The notes beneath the pieces were generated by a model, which was given only the letters and a program-made list of their open reading frames with translations, was not told the origin of the DNA and made no database searches. A stretch of 64,000 nucleotides of DNA, taken from Bacteroidota bacterium (GTDB taxonomy: Bacteria; Bacteroidota; Bacteroidia; Flavobacteriales_D; Sanyastnellaceae). Shown here in pieces: positions 44,401 to 51,862 of the stretch (position 1 is its first letter; the number at the start of each line of letters is the position of its first letter). The stretch is taken from positions 1 through 64,000 of the forward strand of contig JAQCBJ010000005.1 in assembly GCA_027621555.1 (NCBI GenBank), given 5' to 3'. Both the position numbers and the translations under genes were made by a program.

Positions 44401-45278
44401 TTTTTGGAAAGGTTCAACTGGCGAACGGCCCAGCGCCCTCCCTTGAAATAGGAAACTCCCCAAGAGAAGCTGGAATGGCGCCGAACAAGATGCTTGAAGG
44501 TGAGCCAAGCGCCTAAAGCCCAATAGATCGCCTTTGGAAAGACCACCGCGTTGGTGGACCCTTGAACGAAAGCGTTGGTGGAGTTGATGCTGGACCCAGA
44601 ACTGTCGTCCGGGTGGATTCTCACACCAACTTCGATCCGACGCAACTCAAGACCGTGACCCAAAAAGTCATTCAAAAGGAGGACTTCTTCACCCCCTGGA
44701 GCAGGCTGGGTCCCCAAGCCCCACTCGTGCCGAAAGGCAATCTTGTGCTCCTTCATGTTGGCTGCATGAAGCACAAGCTCCATGCTGTTGATGCGCTGGA
44801 TTTGAAGCTTTGCCCAAATGGACGTGCCTTGAACCACTTCGGGGCGATTGGAATAGTCGCGCCAACCAATACCCACATCCTTCAGCAACTGGGTCACGAC
44901 AGCCCCCACGTGGCGGGTGTCGTGTTGGGGAAGGGACTGAGTGAGTTGAAGAAGCCCGTCAAGATTGAACCAAACGTCGTCATCGCAAAGAAGGGCCCAC
45001 GTCGTGGTCGTCAGGCGGATGGCCTCGTTTCGGCTTCGGCTCAACCCACGAGAACTTGTCTCGAGGAGTTCGATGTGCGAAAGGTCAAGTTTTGTGGCGA
45101 GTTCTTGGGTCTTGGGGTTGTTTTGGGTGACTTGATTGACCACCACCACGGGAATGGGGAGGGCTACGAGCTGATTCACAAGCGCATCATTCTCGATCAG
45201 CGTTCCATTCATCGTGCTGATGCAAATCGTCAAATCCACATCGGGACGGAATTCACCAACACAACTTGATTCCAGCAT
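44397..45278 (-). CDS. Glycosyltransferase family 2-like protein
   Basis: The 293-residue protein has a GT2-like N-terminal half with ICISTMNG, ETSSRGLSRSRNEAI and the acidic LCDDDVWF motif in the place of DXD. The C-terminal half is poorly conserved, with a Trp-rich, basic end. It resembles atypical glycosyltransferases of O-antigen clusters. It is preceded by a consensus -7 element only 4 nt before its ATG, and overlaps the next GT2 gene by 4 nt. The donor and acceptor sugars are unknown. Confidence 0.75.
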   Translation of the reverse strand: MLESSCVGEFRPDVDLTICISTMNGTLIENDALVNQLVALPIPVVVVNQVTQNNPKTQELATKLDLSHIELLETSSRGLSRSRNEAIRLTTTTWALLCDDDVWFNLDGLLQLTQSLPQHDTRHVGAVVTQLLKDVGIGWRDYSNRPEVVQGTSIWAKLQIQRINSMELVLHAANMKEHKIAFRHEWGLGTQPAPGGEEVLLLNDFLGHGLELRRIEVGVRIHPDDSSGSSINSTNAFVQGSTNAVVFPKAIYWALGAWLTFKHLVRRHSSFSWGVSYFKGGRWAVRQLNLSKK

Positions 45279-45282
45279 GTCT

Positions 45283-45290
45283 CAAAAGTA
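45283..45290 (-). promoter_or_regulatory. -7 element for the GT2 pair
   Basis: TACTTTTG on the minus strand (45290 to 45283) is an exact TAnnTTTG match 4 nt before the ATG at 45278. This spacing predicts a leaderless transcript. Confidence 0.5.
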
Positions 45291-45326
45291 GGGGCTAAAT
45301 TGGGTGGAGATGCCGAATTTTGGGTC

Positions 45327-45980
45327 ATGATGACATTTGAGCAAAAGTGGAGGTACAAATGGTTGAAGTGGACCAACGTCGAGCGAAGCATGAGCTTGGC
45401 GACCATTTCCGACGCTCACCGTTTGATTTGGTACAGAAACCCCAAGGTGGCCTCCCGAACCATCTCTGCGGCGCTCTGGGACATCGACCCCAATTTGACA
45501 GAGTTTCCTGGGCCTACGCGCCTGCCGCTCGCGATGCGAAGGGACTATTTCTCCTTCGCGATTGTGCGCAATCCCGTGGACCGAGCGGTGAGTTTGTGGC
45601 GCCAAAAAGTTTTGTCGACGCCAGAGCATGGCTCTCGAATTTGGAAGTTGTCTTCGGCTCAAATCGCCAAGCTCCGGGATTTCGATGCCTTTTTAGACTG
45701 GCTTGAAAGGCAGGACTTGAATCGGGGTGAGGCGCACGTCAGGAAGCAAGATGCCTTTGTGCCATCCGAGGTGAACTACGTTGGGAAGATGGAAAACCTT
45801 GCAGAGGATTGGGCCAATGTGCTTGCTAAAAGCGGCATTGCCGCATCGTCCCAGCTTCAGCACAAGAACGCGACCAAGGGAAACCGTGCCGAGGCGCTTA
45901 CGGAGGTGCAACGCGCTCGAATCATCCGACTTTACCGCGCAGACGTTCTTCGTTTTTACCCTGAATTGCTTGTAGAGTGA
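45327..45980 (+). CDS. Sulfotransferase family 2-type protein
   Basis: The 217-residue protein has the PAPS-binding loop YRNPKVASRT (near residues 36-45) and the 3'-phosphate motif FAIVRNPVDRAVSLW (near 80). Both are typical of carbohydrate sulfotransferases of the Sulfotransfer_2 type. Bacterial members lie in polysaccharide clusters and modify extracellular glycans or lipids. The start is at one of two adjacent ATGs (45327 or 45330). It is transcribed toward tRNA-Leu and is divergent from the GT2 pair. Together with 40196-41089 it suggests a sulfated surface polymer. Confidence 0.82.
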   Translation: MMTFEQKWRYKWLKWTNVERSMSLATISDAHRLIWYRNPKVASRTISAALWDIDPNLTEFPGPTRLPLAMRRDYFSFAIVRNPVDRAVSLWRQKVLSTPEHGSRIWKLSSAQIAKLRDFDAFLDWLERQDLNRGEAHVRKQDAFVPSEVNYVGKMENLAEDWANVLAKSGIAASSQLQHKNATKGNRAEALTEVQRARIIRLYRADVLRFYPELLVE

Positions 45981-46009
45981 TTCCAAAAACCAGGGGATGA
46001 ACGAAAGTT

Positions 46010-46040
46010 TTGTTCTTGACGCTTCCTTGCGCTACTTTTG
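46010..46040 (+). promoter_or_regulatory. Promoter of tRNA-Leu
   Basis: TTG at 46010-46012, a 20-nt spacer, and TACTTTTG at 46033-46040 match the Bacteroidota TTG/TAnnTTTG promoter pattern. The tRNA starts 19 nt downstream. Confidence 0.6.
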
Positions 46041-46059
46041 CCGTCCTCCTTACCGAGAT

Positions 46060-46141
46060 GCCCGGGTGGCGGAATTGGTAGACGCGCGCGACTCAAACTC
46101 GCGTTCCGCAAGGAGTGTGGGTTCGATTCCCACCCCGGGTA
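46060..46141 (+). tRNA. tRNA-Leu (CAA)
   Basis: An 82-nt class II tRNA. The acceptor stem pairs GCCCGGG (46060-46066) with CCCGGGT (46134-46140), with a G:T closing pair and discriminator A46141. The anticodon stem CGCGA/TCGCG encloses loop CTCAAAC, giving anticodon CAA for UUG codons. A variable arm TTCCGCAAGGA and the T arm GTGGG/CCCAC with loop TTCGATT follow. CCA is not encoded. Confidence 0.97.
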
Positions 46142-46146
46142 CAGAG

Positions 46147-46174
46147 AAAGCCTCGCATGAAGCGAGGCTTTTTT
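46147..46174 (+). terminator. Rho-independent terminator after tRNA-Leu
   Basis: AAAGCCTCGC (46147-46156) pairs perfectly with GCGAGGCTTT (46162-46171) across a 5-nt loop and ends in a run of T (46169-46174). Confidence 0.88.
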
Positions 46175-46201
46175 CTTGTCCAAATGGGGCCACAGGTGGG
46201 C

Positions 46202-46357
46202 TCAGTCGTTCTTGTTGAGAATGACCAACGCACCGATGACGCCGGGCACCCAGCCGCAGCACGTCAGCAAGGCAACGATGAGGATGGAGCCGCATCCGCG
46301 GTCATACACCGCCAGCGGGGGCAACAAAAGGCTCAAAATCACTCGTCCTAGGCTCAT
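46202..46357 (-). CDS. YqaE/Pmp3-family small membrane protein
   Basis: The 51-residue protein consists of two hydrophobic helices separated by a short loop. It has the family pattern ILSLLLPPLAVYDRGCG, then a Gly/Pro turn in CCGWVPGVIGA. Pmp3/YqaE proteins sit in the cytoplasmic membrane and are linked to membrane potential or stress in other organisms. Their molecular role is not settled. The ATG at 46357 gives the family length, and an exact-spacing -7-like box lies 4 nt upstream. It is divergent from the secreted-protein gene at 46395. Confidence 0.88.
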   Translation of the reverse strand: MSLGRVILSLLLPPLAVYDRGCGSILIVALLTCCGWVPGVIGALVILNKND

Positions 46358-46361
46358 GCAA

Positions 46362-46369
46362 CGAAAGTA
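46362..46369 (-). promoter_or_regulatory. -7-like element for the Pmp3 gene
   Basis: TACTTTCG on the minus strand (46369 to 46362) is one mismatch from TAnnTTTG and lies 4 nt before the ATG at 46357. Confidence 0.35.
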
Positions 46370-46394
46370 GCGCAGAGGCGCGTACCTTGAGGGG

Positions 46395-47462
46395 ATGAAA
46401 AACTCAGCACCTTGGGTGGCTTGTTTGGCGGCAATGGTCGCCATGTGCACCTCGAATGGAGAGGCTTTTGGTCAAATCACGGTCAACGAAGGAGACCTTC
46501 CACAAGGAGGAACGGCGCACATGTTTCAGAACCTCCCGCTCGACCTCCTGTCCGATTTTGGGGCTTCAGGACCCGGGTGGGTTTGGGATTTTTCGGAGCT
46601 GGTGCCCACGGATTCGTCGGTGCAAGAGGTGGCGGACATCGACGAGGCGAGTTTCACGACCGCTTTGGTCTTCAACAGCCCCTGGGACCCCGACCACCAA
46701 GCGGACCACTTTTACGCGTTCTTGGCGCTTCCAGACTTGGGCGACATGGGGTTGCCAGTCGACATTGAATCGATCACCGGCTACCACCAGATTGCCAACG
46801 GCAATTACACCCAGGTGGGCTTGAGTTTGACGTTGTCGGGGTTCGAGGTGCCCATCACGTTTGCGGACGTCGACGAAGTGCATCCCGTGCCGCTGACGGC
46901 GGACGCGACGATGGAGTCTACAGCGGCTTACGCGGTGGACATTCCTGAAAACCTGCACTATTCGGTGGACCAAACCCGAGAATCCGTGGTGGACGGCTAC
47001 GGCACGTTGTTGCTTCCCGACGGCACTTCCCACGAAGTCCTTCGCCTCCGCTCGACGGTCCTCAGCGACGACAGCGTTTACGTCTCGGCGTTGGGACAGG
47101 GAACGGCCTTTCAGCGCGAGACAGTCACGTACTCTTGGCTGAGTGACGGGGGCCTGCCTTGGATGGAAGTGTCCACCACATTTGGGGTTCCGACGACGGT
47201 TCGGTACCAAGGGTCGGCACCGCCCGTAGCGGGCGTGATGGCTGCAGCGTCAAACGCAACATTGTACCCCAACCCCGTCCAGCGCGGAGCGACGGTGCGC
47301 TTGGGTGAAAACGTCTCCGCCACGTGGGCCGTTCACGCGTTGAGCGGCGAGCGCGTTCGCACGTTCCGAGGCCGCACCTTGTCGACCGACGGCTTGGCGC
47401 CAGGAATGTACCTGGTACGAAACGAGGCGACCGGAATGACCCGCCGCCTCGTTGTGCAGTAA
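46395..47462 (+). CDS. Secreted protein with type A T9SS sorting domain
   Basis: The 355-residue protein has a signal peptide (about 1-26, ending EAFGQ) and an unclassified beta-rich body of some 250 residues rich in Trp-Asp motifs (WVWDFSEL near residue 57). The type A sorting domain is at the C-terminus: LYPNPVQRGATV, then GMYLVRNEATGMTRRLVV. It is expected to be exported by T9SS. Its body shares length and a GW/WDFS-like start with the protein encoded at 48930, so the two look like paralogues flanking the YeeE genes. Function unknown. Confidence 0.8.
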   Translation: MKNSAPWVACLAAMVAMCTSNGEAFGQITVNEGDLPQGGTAHMFQNLPLDLLSDFGASGPGWVWDFSELVPTDSSVQEVADIDEASFTTALVFNSPWDPDHQADHFYAFLALPDLGDMGLPVDIESITGYHQIANGNYTQVGLSLTLSGFEVPITFADVDEVHPVPLTADATMESTAAYAVDIPENLHYSVDQTRESVVDGYGTLLLPDGTSHEVLRLRSTVLSDDSVYVSALGQGTAFQRETVTYSWLSDGGLPWMEVSTTFGVPTTVRYQGSAPPVAGVMAAASNATLYPNPVQRGATVRLGENVSATWAVHALSGERVRTFRGRTLSTDGLAPGMYLVRNEATGMTRRLVVQ

Positions 47463-47506
47463 GCGCTGAAATCAGCGCCGGAGAGGAAACCCCCGATCAG
47501 TGGGGG
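47463..47506. terminator. Hairpins between converging genes
   Basis: GCGCTGA (47463-47469) pairs with TCAGCGC (47472-47478) just after the secreted-protein stop. A second stem, CCCCC (47490-47494) with GGGGG (47502-47506), overlaps the stop of the convergent YeeE gene and, read on the minus strand, is followed by TTT. Neither has a long U tract, so these are weak terminator candidates. Confidence 0.4.
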
Positions 47507-47910
47507 AGTTTGTCGCGAAGCGCGGCGTACGTGAGCACACCGAGCACCCCTGCGACGACAGCCAAGACCATGATGGTCGTCCCGCTGCCAATGAGGGCGT
47601 ACATGGGGCCTGGGCATGCGCCCGTCATGGCCCACCCCAACCCAAACACCGTCCCGCCCACGTAGGCGGAGGTGTAGCGAGGGGCTTTGTCATTCAATTC
47701 AATGAGGTTGCCTTCGAGGCTCTTCACTTTGAAGGTGCGGATGAGCCACACACTCAGGGCACCCACAGCGATGGCGCTGCCAATGATGCCGTACATGTGA
47801 AAGCTCTGAAAGGCGAACATTTCCTGGATTCGGAACCAGGACAGGACTTCGGCTTTGACCAAGATGAGGCCAAACAACGAGCCCAAAATCAATGCAATGG
47901 TGTTCTTCAT
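47497..47910 (-). CDS. YeeE/YedE-type sulfur transport membrane protein (small partner)
   Basis: The 137-residue membrane protein has four helices, including the Cys-bearing GWAMTGACPGPMYALIG motif near residue 95 that is characteristic of the YeeE/YedE superfamily. Half-size members of this kind occur as pairs (PmpA/PmpB-like) and are linked to transport of thiosulfate or related sulfur compounds; the substrate here is inferred. It lies 10 nt after the larger partner gene on the same strand and is the last gene of the unit. Confidence 0.87.
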   Translation of the reverse strand: MKNTIALILGSLFGLILVKAEVLSWFRIQEMFAFQSFHMYGIIGSAIAVGALSVWLIRTFKVKSLEGNLIELNDKAPRYTSAYVGGTVFGLGWAMTGACPGPMYALIGSGTTIMVLAVVAGVLGVLTYAALRDKLPH

Positions 47911-47920
47911 GGTTCTGGAA

Positions 47921-48490
47921 TCAAGAAAGGATCAGGGGAAGGATGAGCCAGCTCATGATGAGCCCGCCCGTGAAGAAGCCGAGCACGGCCACAAAAGAAG
48001 GGAGCTGGAAGTGGCTCAGGCCCATGATGGCGTGACCCGAGGTGCACCCGCCGGCGTACCGCGTTCCGAAGCCCACAAGGAACCCGCCCAGAATGACGAA
48101 CAACAACGTGCGCCATTCGCCGATGTGGTCCCAGCTGAAAATGTCCGCGGGGTGTTGGCCTGACATGTCCTGTATGCCAAACTCCTGCATCCGAGCCACC
48201 GCAGCTTCGCTCAAAGCGATGGGCTCACCCGTGCTGAAGTAGGCGGCGGCCAAGAACGACCCGATCAGGATGCCGACGGCAAACACGAGGTTCCACGATT
48301 CGGCCTTCCAATCGTAGTTGAGGAAGTCCAGCTTGCTGGGGATGCACGCCGCGCAAACGTGGCGGAACGTGGAGCTGATTCCGAAGGTTCGGTTCAGCAA
48401 GATCAGGTGCAACGGCACCATCAGCCCGATGATGGGCCCGGCAACGTACCAGGGCCAAGGTTGGCTGATCCATTCGACGAGTGAATTCAT
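47921..48490 (-). CDS. YeeE/YedE-type sulfur transport membrane protein (large partner)
   Basis: The 189-residue membrane protein has about five helices. It carries the second Cys motif of the superfamily, FGTRYAGGCTSGHAIMG near residue 145. An additional Cys pair near residues 43-47 (ACIPSK region) may participate in sulfur handling. With the 137-residue partner it makes up one full-length YeeE-like transporter split over two genes. No sulfurtransferase, rhodanese or sulfide oxidase was seen beside it. A DCC-family gene lies upstream on the same strand. Confidence 0.87.
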   Translation of the reverse strand: MNSLVEWISQPWPWYVAGPIIGLMVPLHLILLNRTFGISSTFRHVCAACIPSKLDFLNYDWKAESWNLVFAVGILIGSFLAAAYFSTGEPIALSEAAVARMQEFGIQDMSGQHPADIFSWDHIGEWRTLLFVILGGFLVGFGTRYAGGCTSGHAIMGLSHFQLPSFVAVLGFFTGGLIMSWLILPLILS

Positions 48491-48546
48491 GCGCCAAAAT
48501 TACTTGACGGACGTCAGTTCAAGAGGCGACTTGAGTCACACAAAGT

Positions 48547-48894
48547 TCATCCGACTTCGCACGACTCGTCTCGTCCCCACCACGTTCGGGTCCGCGCAAC
48601 GAGCCGGTATCCCCACGCGGGAGCCCATCGAAACACCCACCTCCAAGGGCGCGACACATGCTGACTCAGAGCTTGGATGGCGAGGTGTCCGACGTGCGTT
48701 TTGCCCTTCTCATCCACGAGCACTACACCTTGCAAAGGCGGCGTCGTGAGGCCGACGGGGAGCATGTGACGGGCATGCTCTCCCTGCAGCGGAGAGCAGT
48801 GGACGTGTGGAGCGTGCGCGTGAAGCCACTTCACGGACCGCTGGCAAAGCCGACATGGACCGTCGTAGAACACATGAGGAGTTGGATGGCTCAC
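48547..48894 (-). CDS. DCC family thiol-disulfide oxidoreductase-like protein (DUF393)
   Basis: The 115-residue protein starts at a GTG (48894) and carries the DUF393 N-terminal motif FYDGPCRLCQRSVKWL, with the Cys-x-x-Cys pair at about residues 14-17. The C-terminus holds a Trp-rich helix (RPWRWVFRWAPAW). DCC proteins are predicted to have a thioredoxin-like fold, but their substrates are mostly unknown. An in-frame stop lies directly upstream, so the GTG start is forced. It may be co-transcribed with the YeeE/YedE pair 56 nt downstream. Confidence 0.85.
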   Translation of the reverse strand: MSHPTPHVFYDGPCRLCQRSVKWLHAHAPHVHCSPLQGEHARHMLPVGLTTPPLQGVVLVDEKGKTHVGHLAIQALSQHVSRPWRWVFRWAPAWGYRLVARTRTWWGRDESCEVG

Positions 48895-48917
48895 TCAGGC
48901 AAGTTCGGGCGGAAGTG

Positions 48918-48925
48918 TAGATTTG
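48918..48925 (+). promoter_or_regulatory. -7 element for the secreted-protein gene at 48930
   Basis: TAGATTTG (48918-48925) matches TAnnTTTG exactly and lies 4 nt before the ATG at 48930. It sits in the 35-nt divergent gap with the DCC gene. Confidence 0.5.
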
Positions 48926-48929
48926 GAGC

Positions 48930-49922
48930 ATGCACACGTTCCCAACCCTTTTGCGGACGTTCACGGTTTGCGTTTGCGCCTTGACGTCCCTTTCTACGAA
49001 GGCCCAAACCCTCAACGCCCCCGAACTCCCCGTCGGTTTTTCGCTGCAATACGGAGCCTCCGCGGTCGTACCCGGCGCCGAAGCGGGGCAGGACACGACG
49101 TGGGATTGGAGCGCGCTTCCCGTGGCGCAGGTCGTGGCGCTGGAATTTGCACGGCGGGACAGCACGGTGTTTGGGTCGATGTTCCCCAACGCCACCCACG
49201 CCCAAATCGTTCAGGGCCAAACCGCGACCAATTACAGCTACCTCGGATACGACGACGTGGCCATGACGTACCACGGTTTCATCGAGGGGCCGACCACCCT
49301 CAACTACGGCGAGCCCCAAATCATGATGCCGTACCCGTTTTCCGACGGCGACGTTCACACCAGCGCGGTCGAATTTCAATGGTCTACAGGCGGCATTTTC
49401 GTGCAACGCTACGACAGCCTCTCGATGAAGGCCAACGGCTACGGCACCCTGCTCGACCCGTACGAAGGAAGCTACGAGGTCGTTCGCATCGAGATGCACC
49501 GGACGATTCGCGACAGCGCGGTGACGGGCGACGGGTGGATTTTGGTGGACGGAGTGGGCTTTTGGCAAGACGGCATGCCCCTGCCTGTGGCCCAAACCTA
49601 CACCTACCACCAAGTACTCGAGGGGGACACGACGTTCTGGTTCTCCGGAGCAGAATGCTTGGTTGACGTCGTGGTGGGCATGGAAGACGAGTCGCTGTCG
49701 ACTTCTGCGCCATCTCTGGAGATGTACCCCAACCCGGCTTCAGATGTTCTGTTCGTGAACGGGCCTGCAGAAGCGCCGGTGGAGGTGTGGAACGCGGCAG
49801 GCGAAAAGGTCATCACACGGATTCTGGATGGCTCGCAAGCGTCTGTGGACGTGTCAGGTTGGCCCGCCGGCATGTACGTGGTGCGCCTCGGCCGGGAGGT
49901 GCGTCGACTGATTGTTCAGTAA
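48930..49922 (+). CDS. Secreted protein with type A T9SS sorting domain
   Basis: The 330-residue protein has a signal peptide (about 1-25, ending STKAQ). A beta-rich body with the motif TTWDWSALPVAQ follows near residue 55, and a type A sorting domain from about residue 255 (MYPNPASDVLFV, then GMYVVRLGREVRRLIV). Its size, domain order and an early Trp-Asp motif match the protein at 46395, suggesting paralogy. It is exported to the surface by T9SS. The gene ends in a 7-nt convergent overlap with purF. Confidence 0.8.
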   Translation: MHTFPTLLRTFTVCVCALTSLSTKAQTLNAPELPVGFSLQYGASAVVPGAEAGQDTTWDWSALPVAQVVALEFARRDSTVFGSMFPNATHAQIVQGQTATNYSYLGYDDVAMTYHGFIEGPTTLNYGEPQIMMPYPFSDGDVHTSAVEFQWSTGGIFVQRYDSLSMKANGYGTLLDPYEGSYEVVRIEMHRTIRDSAVTGDGWILVDGVGFWQDGMPLPVAQTYTYHQVLEGDTTFWFSGAECLVDVVVGMEDESLSTSAPSLEMYPNPASDVLFVNGPAEAPVEVWNAAGEKVITRILDGSQASVDVSGWPAGMYVVRLGREVRRLIVQ

Positions 49923-51808
49923 GCCCGGTCGGAGTTGCCCTCCATGTAGTAGACGAACGCCTTGTTCACCACGCGGTGGCCACCGGGTGTGGGGAAATCG
50001 CCGGTGAAGTACCAGTCCCCTTGGTGGTTTGGGCAGGCTTCGTGCAAGCCTTCGATGCTCTGGAAGATGATTTTTACTTCCGCTTGCATGTCAGCAGGCG
50101 TCAGCAATTGGCTGATCCGGTCGCTGATTTCGTCGGCGGTGAAGGGCGCGTAAATGGCCTTGACCTGGTTGACGTTTTCCGCGAGCGGCAGGGAGAGCTG
50201 GTGTTTGCAGGCCTCGTACGTTTTCTGAAGCACGTGCTCCATGCCACGCTCTTTCAGCAGCGAGACGGCTGCTTGGAAGGCGATGAAGTCACCCATGCGC
50301 GCCATGTCAATCCCGTAGCAATCCGGGTAGCGGATTTGGGGAGCGCTCGAGGCGACGACGATGCGCTTGGGGCCGAGACGATCGAGGATGCGAAGGATGC
50401 TTTTCTTCAGGGTCGTGCCGCGCACAATGCTGTCGTCGATCACCACGAGGTTGTCGACCCCGCGCTCCACGGTGCCGTAGGTGATGTCGTAGACGTGGGC
50501 CACGAGGTCGTCGCGCGAACTGTCTTCGGTGATGAAGGTCCGAAGCTTGGCGTCCTTGATGGCGATTTTGTCGACGCGAGGGCGCTCGTTGAGGATGGAC
50601 TCAATCTCCGCGTGATCGGGGTTGGCGCCCAGGCCTTTGATGCGCGCAATCTTGCTCGCGTTCAGGTGTTCCTCGAGGCCTTTGATCAACCCGTAGAACG
50701 ACGACTCGGCTGTGTTGGGGATGAAGCTCGACACCGTGTGGTCGAGGTCGTGTTCGACCGCCTCGAGCACTTTGGGGACGATGCCGCGGCCAAGGGCCTT
50801 GCGTTCTCGGTAGATGTCGGAGTCGTTGCCACGTGAAAAGTAGATGCGCTCGAAGCTGCATGCCTTGCGCTCGCCCGCAGGACGAATTTCTTCGAGGTGG
50901 GCTTGTCCGTTGCGTCTCACCACCAGTGCCGCTCCTGGCGTGACTTCCTGAATGGCATCCGCAGAGACGTTGAAAGCGGTCTGGATGACGGGGCGCTCGG
51001 AGGCGGCCACCACCACTTCGTCGTCTTCGTACCAGTAGGCCGGGCGGATGCCGTTGGGGTCGCGCATCACAAAAGCGTCGCCGTGGCCGAGGAGACCGCA
51101 CATGACGTAACCGCCGTCGAAGTCGGCGGAAGCGCGACGAAGCACTGGCCCCACCTCGAGGGTGTCGGCAATGCGCTCCGAAATGCTCTGGTTGTCCAAG
51201 CCAGCGCCCTTCAGTTCATCAAAGAGCTCTTGGTTGGCTTCGTCGAGGAAGTGACCGATTTTTTCGAGGACCGTGACCGTGTCGGACTTCTGCTTGGGGT
51301 GCTGTCCGATTTGGACCAACACGTCGAACAGCTCGTCGACGTTGGTGAGGTTGAAGTTGCCGGCCACCACGAGGTTGCGGGTGCGCCAGTTGTTTTGGCG
51401 CAAAAACGGGTGGCAATTTTCAATCTCGTTCTTGCCAAACGTGCCGTAGCGCAAGTGACCGAGGAACAGTTCGCCGGTAAAGGCGTGGTCGTTTTGCAAG
51501 GCGACGGTGTCCAAAAGCTGCTCGGCCGAGAGGTCGGTGAAGCGGCTCATGATTTTTTGGAACAGGTCCTGAATCGGGCGAGGGTCCACCGAGCGCATCC
51601 GGCTGATGTAGCGTTTGCCGGGATTGACGTCGAGTTTGATGTTGGCCAAGCCCGCACCGTCCTGCCCTCGGTTGTGCTGCTTCTCCATCAGCAAGTACAT
51701 TTTGTTGAGCCCGTAGAAGGGCGTGCCGTATTTCTCGGCGTAGTACTGGAGAGGTTTCTTGAGGCGGAGCAATGCAATGCCGCACTCGTGCTGAAGGAAG
51801 TCGCTCAT
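49916..51808 (-). CDS. purF: Amidophosphoribosyltransferase, long Bacteroidota form
   Basis: The 630-residue protein begins MSDFLQHECGIALLRL, so a short propeptide must be removed to expose the N-terminal nucleophile Cys9. The class II glutamine amidotransferase motifs HNRGQDGAG, GHLRYGTFG and GNFNLTN follow. The phosphoribosyltransferase domain has the PRPP loop VVIDDSIVRGTT. The enzyme makes 5-phosphoribosylamine in purine synthesis. The length exceeds the classic 500-residue PurF. The extra segment of roughly 100 residues falls in the first half and is usual for this Bacteroidota type. The start at 51808 is chosen over a far upstream extension. Confidence 0.88.
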   Translation of the reverse strand: MSDFLQHECGIALLRLKKPLQYYAEKYGTPFYGLNKMYLLMEKQHNRGQDGAGLANIKLDVNPGKRYISRMRSVDPRPIQDLFQKIMSRFTDLSAEQLLDTVALQNDHAFTGELFLGHLRYGTFGKNEIENCHPFLRQNNWRTRNLVVAGNFNLTNVDELFDVLVQIGQHPKQKSDTVTVLEKIGHFLDEANQELFDELKGAGLDNQSISERIADTLEVGPVLRRASADFDGGYVMCGLLGHGDAFVMRDPNGIRPAYWYEDDEVVVAASERPVIQTAFNVSADAIQEVTPGAALVVRRNGQAHLEEIRPAGERKACSFERIYFSRGNDSDIYRERKALGRGIVPKVLEAVEHDLDHTVSSFIPNTAESSFYGLIKGLEEHLNASKIARIKGLGANPDHAEIESILNERPRVDKIAIKDAKLRTFITEDSSRDDLVAHVYDITYGTVERGVDNLVVIDDSIVRGTTLKKSILRILDRLGPKRIVVASSAPQIRYPDCYGIDMARMGDFIAFQAAVSLLKERGMEHVLQKTYEACKHQLSLPLAENVNQVKAIYAPFTADEISDRISQLLTPADMQAEVKIIFQSIEGLHEACPNHQGDWYFTGDFPTPGGHRVVNKAFVYYMEGNSDRAY

Positions 51809-51817
51809 GGACGGCGG

Positions 51818-51858
51818 CAAAGTTAGGCATTGTGAGGCAGGCCTCCGCGCTACTTTTG
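51818..51858. promoter_or_regulatory. Divergent promoters between purF and the thioredoxin-like gene
   Basis: On the minus strand TAACTTTG (51825 to 51818) is 9 nt before the purF ATG. On the plus strand TTG (51830-51832), an 18-nt spacer and TACTTTTG (51851-51858) lie 4 nt before the ATG at 51863. Both are exact TAnnTTTG matches in a 54-nt gap. Confidence 0.55.
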
Positions 51859-51862
51859 GGTC

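Noticed and set aside
37687-46141. Genomic island or integration at tRNA-Leu next to the polysaccharide cluster
   Set aside because: No integrase, no duplicated tRNA 3' end and no flanking direct repeat were found. The cluster may vary between strains, but transfer is not shown.
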